Positions 21,946 through 23,992 of a stretch of 23,992 bases of DNA are shown piece by piece; position 1 is the stretch's first letter; each line of letters starts with the position of its first letter. This DNA comes from an uncultured Coriobacteriales bacterium (GTDB lineage: Bacteria > Actinomycetota > Coriobacteriia > Coriobacteriales > UMGS124), in contig CABQHM010000050.1 of the NCBI GenBank assembly GCA_902464015.1, positions 1-23,992 on the forward strand, written 5' to 3'. The notes beneath the pieces were generated by a model. That model did not search any database, was not told the origin of the DNA, and was given only the letters and a program-made list of their open reading frames with translations. A program made the translations under genes and the position numbers.

Positions 21946-23486
21946 TGAGGGACATCGCTGACATTCTCAAGGACTGGGAGCCGGTCATCGGCCTCGAGAT
22001 CCACACCGAGCTCACCACGCTCAACACCAAGATGTTCTGCAGCTGCCGCCTGTCGCACGACGACGAGCCCAACACCAACGTGTGCCCTGTGTGCCTGGGC
22101 ATGCCCGGCGCTTTGCCCGTGCCCAACCGTGCGGCCATTCAGTCCATCGTTCTGGCTGGTCTGTCCACCAACTGCCAGATCATGAAGCACTCCATGTTCT
22201 ACCGCAAGAACTACTTCTATCCCGACATGGCCAAGAACTTCCAGACCACACAGGGCCCCGTCGCCTTCTGCATGGGCGGCTGGCTCGATGTCGAGGTCGG
22301 CGCCAACGGTGCCAAGGAACGCCTCGACGACGGTGAGGTCGAGCGCGCCAAGGACGGCTCCTACACCGCGCACATCGGCATCACGCGCATCCACATGGAG
22401 GAGGACGCCGCCAAGATGGTGCACGTCGGCGGAGCCGAGGGCCGTATCGGCGGCGCGGACCACTCTCTCATCGACTACAACCGTTGCGGCACGCCGCTCA
22501 TCGAGCTTGTGACCGAGCCCGACCTGCGCAGCCCCGAGGAGGCGCGCCTCTTCATGGAGAAGCTGCGCCAGATCTTCCTTACCATCGGCATCTCCGATTG
22601 CTCCATGGAGTCGGGCTCCATGCGCTGCGACGGCAACATCTCGCTGCGTCGTCGTGGCACGGAGAAGTTCGGCACACGCTGCGAGATGAAGAACCTCAAC
22701 TCGTTCAAGAACCTTCACGACGCGCTCGAGTATGAGATTCGTCGCCAGGCCGAGGTGCTCGAGGAGGGCGGCGTCGTCTACCAGGAGACCCGTCACTGGG
22801 ACGTGAACGCCCGCCGCACCATCGTTATGCGCACGAAGGAGACGGCTGACGACTACCGTCTCTTCCCCGAACCCGACATGGTGCCGTTTGACCTGTCCGA
22901 GGAGTTTGTGGAAGAGGTGCGCACGCGTCTGCCCGAGCTGCCCGACCAGCGTCGCGACCGCTACGTCGAGGCGTATGGTCTCAAGCGTGCCGATGCGGCG
23001 CAGCTTGCCGGTGACCCCAAGCTCGCAGCCTTCTTTGACGAGGCCGTTGCCGGCACGCAGGGCAAGCTCTCCCAGTCGGTGGCCAACGTCATCCTCAACG
23101 AGCTCATGGGCTACCTCAACGCCGAGGGCCATAGCATCGCCAGCACGTCCATCACCCCTGCTCAGATCAAGAGCCTGGCCGAGCTTCTCTCCAGCGACGC
23201 CATCTCTTCCAACCAGGGCCGCGAGGTCTTCGCGCTCATGGCAGAGTCGGGCGACGACCCCGCGCACATCGTCGACGAGCGCGGCATGCGCCAGGTGAGC
23301 GACACCTCAGCCCTCGAGCCTGTGGTGGACGAGGTTATCGCCAATTGCCCCGACCAGGTTGCCCAGTACAAGGGCGGCAACACCAAGGTCGTGGGCTACC
23401 TTGTGGGTCAGTGCATGAAGGCGAGCAAGGGCAAGGGTAACCCCAAGCTTTTCAACCAGCTCCTCTGCGCAAAGCTCGCGGATTAG
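21945..23486 (+). CDS. gatB: Asp-tRNA(Asn)/Glu-tRNA(Gln) amidotransferase subunit B
   Basis: Binds the misacylated tRNA, activates it with ATP and transfers ammonia. The 513 residues are full length: the N-terminal catalytic cradle (VIGLEIHTEL, CPVCLGMPGALPVPN, YPDMAKNFQ), the Cys pairs CSC/CPVC common in this family, ETRHWD and the DYRLFPEPD motif. The helical and YqeY-like tail ends GKGNPKLFNQLL. ATG 21945 overlaps the gatA stop by one base; the frame is open earlier inside gatA but has no similarity there. Confidence 0.97.
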   Translation: MRDIADILKDWEPVIGLEIHTELTTLNTKMFCSCRLSHDDEPNTNVCPVCLGMPGALPVPNRAAIQSIVLAGLSTNCQIMKHSMFYRKNYFYPDMAKNFQTTQGPVAFCMGGWLDVEVGANGAKERLDDGEVERAKDGSYTAHIGITRIHMEEDAAKMVHVGGAEGRIGGADHSLIDYNRCGTPLIELVTEPDLRSPEEARLFMEKLRQIFLTIGISDCSMESGSMRCDGNISLRRRGTEKFGTRCEMKNLNSFKNLHDALEYEIRRQAEVLEEGGVVYQETRHWDVNARRTIVMRTKETADDYRLFPEPDMVPFDLSEEFVEEVRTRLPELPDQRRDRYVEAYGLKRADAAQLAGDPKLAAFFDEAVAGTQGKLSQSVANVILNELMGYLNAEGHSIASTSITPAQIKSLAELLSSDAISSNQGREVFALMAESGDDPAHIVDERGMRQVSDTSALEPVVDEVIANCPDQVAQYKGGNTKVVGYLVGQCMKASKGKGNPKLFNQLLCAKLAD

Positions 23487-23497
23487 CAGTTGCCGAT

Positions 23498-23547
23498 GCC
23501 ATGGGGCATACGGCTGCGCTATGATGCAACCGTCTGTGCCCCATGGC
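23498..23547. repeat. 11-bp inverted repeat before the DUF1292 gene
   Basis: GCCATGGGGCA (23498-23508) and TGCCCCATGGC (23537-23547) are perfect complements. Between them lies TATGAT (23520-23525), a possible -10. The repeat may be an operator around the promoter. It shares TGCCCCATG with the inverted repeat at 4663. Confidence 0.5.
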
Positions 23548-23588
23548 TATTGCCGCGCCTGCGGCGGGCCCTACAGAAAGGAACCGAC

Positions 23589-23909
23589 ATGGACGAAGAG
23601 CAGCTCAACGACGTCGAGCTCGAGGACGACTCCAACATCATCACCCTCGAGGCAGAGGGCGAGGCCGTCGAGTTCGAGTACATCGACACGCTCGACTACG
23701 AGGGCGAGGAGTACGTCGTGCTTCTTCCCGTCGAGGAGGACGAAGAGGCTGAGGTTGTCATCCTCAAGGTCCACAAGCTCGACACCTTCGACGAGGACGG
23801 CGAGCCCGACGAGGAGTATGTCTCCGTCGACTCCGAGGAAGTGCTGAACACCCTGTTCGACATGTTCAAGGAGCAGTACGCCGACGAGTTCGATTTCGTC
23901 GAGGAGTAA
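23589..23909 (+). CDS. Acidic DUF1292 (YrzB-like) protein
   Basis: A 106-residue, strongly acidic cytosolic protein with the DUF1292 pattern: an N-terminal DDSNIITLEAEGEAVEFEYI strand pair, then YEGEEYVVLLPVEEDEEAEVVILKV, and an acidic C-terminal helix (LNTLFDMFKEQYADEF). In Firmicutes such genes sit near yrrK and udk; the function is unknown. ATG 23589 follows AAAGGA. The longer frame from 23490 has no ribosome-binding site and crosses the inverted repeat, so it is rejected. Confidence 0.85.
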   Translation: MDEEQLNDVELEDDSNIITLEAEGEAVEFEYIDTLDYEGEEYVVLLPVEEDEEAEVVILKVHKLDTFDEDGEPDEEYVSVDSEEVLNTLFDMFKEQYADEFDFVEE

Positions 23910-23923
23910 CCTCTCCCCGCAAA

Positions 23924-23973
23924 GCGTGAACCAAAAAGGGGCTGTAACAAAAGCCCCTATAACGAATTCACGC
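23924..23973. terminator. Nested hairpin after the DUF1292 gene, possible terminator
   Basis: Inner stem AGGGGCT/AGCCCCT (23937-23943, 23952-23958) inside an outer stem GCGTGAA/TTCACGC (23924-23930, 23967-23973). There is an A-run before the inner stem but no T-run after it on the plus strand. On the minus strand the inner stem is followed by five T, so it may serve a convergent gene beyond the window. Confidence 0.5.
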
Positions 23974-23992
23974 CCCGTTCGGACCGGTCCGG

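Noticed and set aside
1..23992. CRISPR arrays, tRNA genes, prophage or defence systems
   Set aside because: No regularly spaced repeats, no cloverleaf-like sequence and no phage or nuclease genes were seen. A tRNAscan or PADLOC run would be needed to be sure.

Overview
The window is about 24 kb of high-GC chromosomal DNA whose gene content points to a Gram-positive anaerobe of the Coriobacteriia (Actinomycetota). This placement is an inference from the mix of a selenocysteine formate dehydrogenase, GatCAB, an SLH-anchored surface protein, a UvrX-like Y-family polymerase with a YolD-like partner, and codon use rich in G/C at third positions. There is no phage, IS element, CRISPR array, rRNA or tRNA that I can support.

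Left arm (1-4250, all minus strand). A formate dehydrogenase catalytic subunit runs off the left edge and reads through an in-frame UGA with a textbook SECIS hairpin. It overlaps its partner, a NuoF-tail/GltD-like flavoprotein that should pass electrons to or from NAD(P)H. apt (adenine phosphoribosyltransferase) lies behind a hairpin terminator.

Surface island (4351-8030). Two minus-strand genes, an SLH-domain protein and a probable Tat-exported protein, form an operon. Their promoter appears to carry a run of nine C between -35 and -10, an arrangement typical of phase variation. The operon is bracketed by two imperfect direct repeats of about 430 bp. Each repeat holds a gene 3' end (the right-hand one is only a relic), an inverted repeat, a strongly conserved hairpin, a terminator, and a 74-codon reading frame on the opposite strand whose differences between copies are mostly synonymous. 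This is the least ordinary part of the window.

Sulfur block (8110-13495, minus strand). iscS-like cysteine desulfurase, mnmA and tatD form an operon. cysK and a YfcA-like TSUP transporter lie upstream. cysK has a near-consensus promoter. Just above it is a 12-bp word that recurs in front of the Rrf2-family regulator gene at 16733, suggesting that this Fe-S-type regulator controls both.

Right arm (13638-23909, plus strand). A Y-family polymerase, a YolD-like protein, a small Cys-containing protein and an RNA m5C methyltransferase are tightly packed and end at a strong hairpin terminator. Then come the Rrf2 regulator, an unknown three-helix membrane protein overlapping mobA (the MGD cofactor that formate dehydrogenase needs), the gatC-gatA-gatB operon, and a small acidic DUF1292 protein.

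Stretches without a long gene are 4251-4735, 7370-8109 and 11298-11633. The first two hold the repeat pair and the promoter region of the surface operon. The third holds a probable cysK terminator, a -10 element for iscS and inverted repeats, and no gene I can support.
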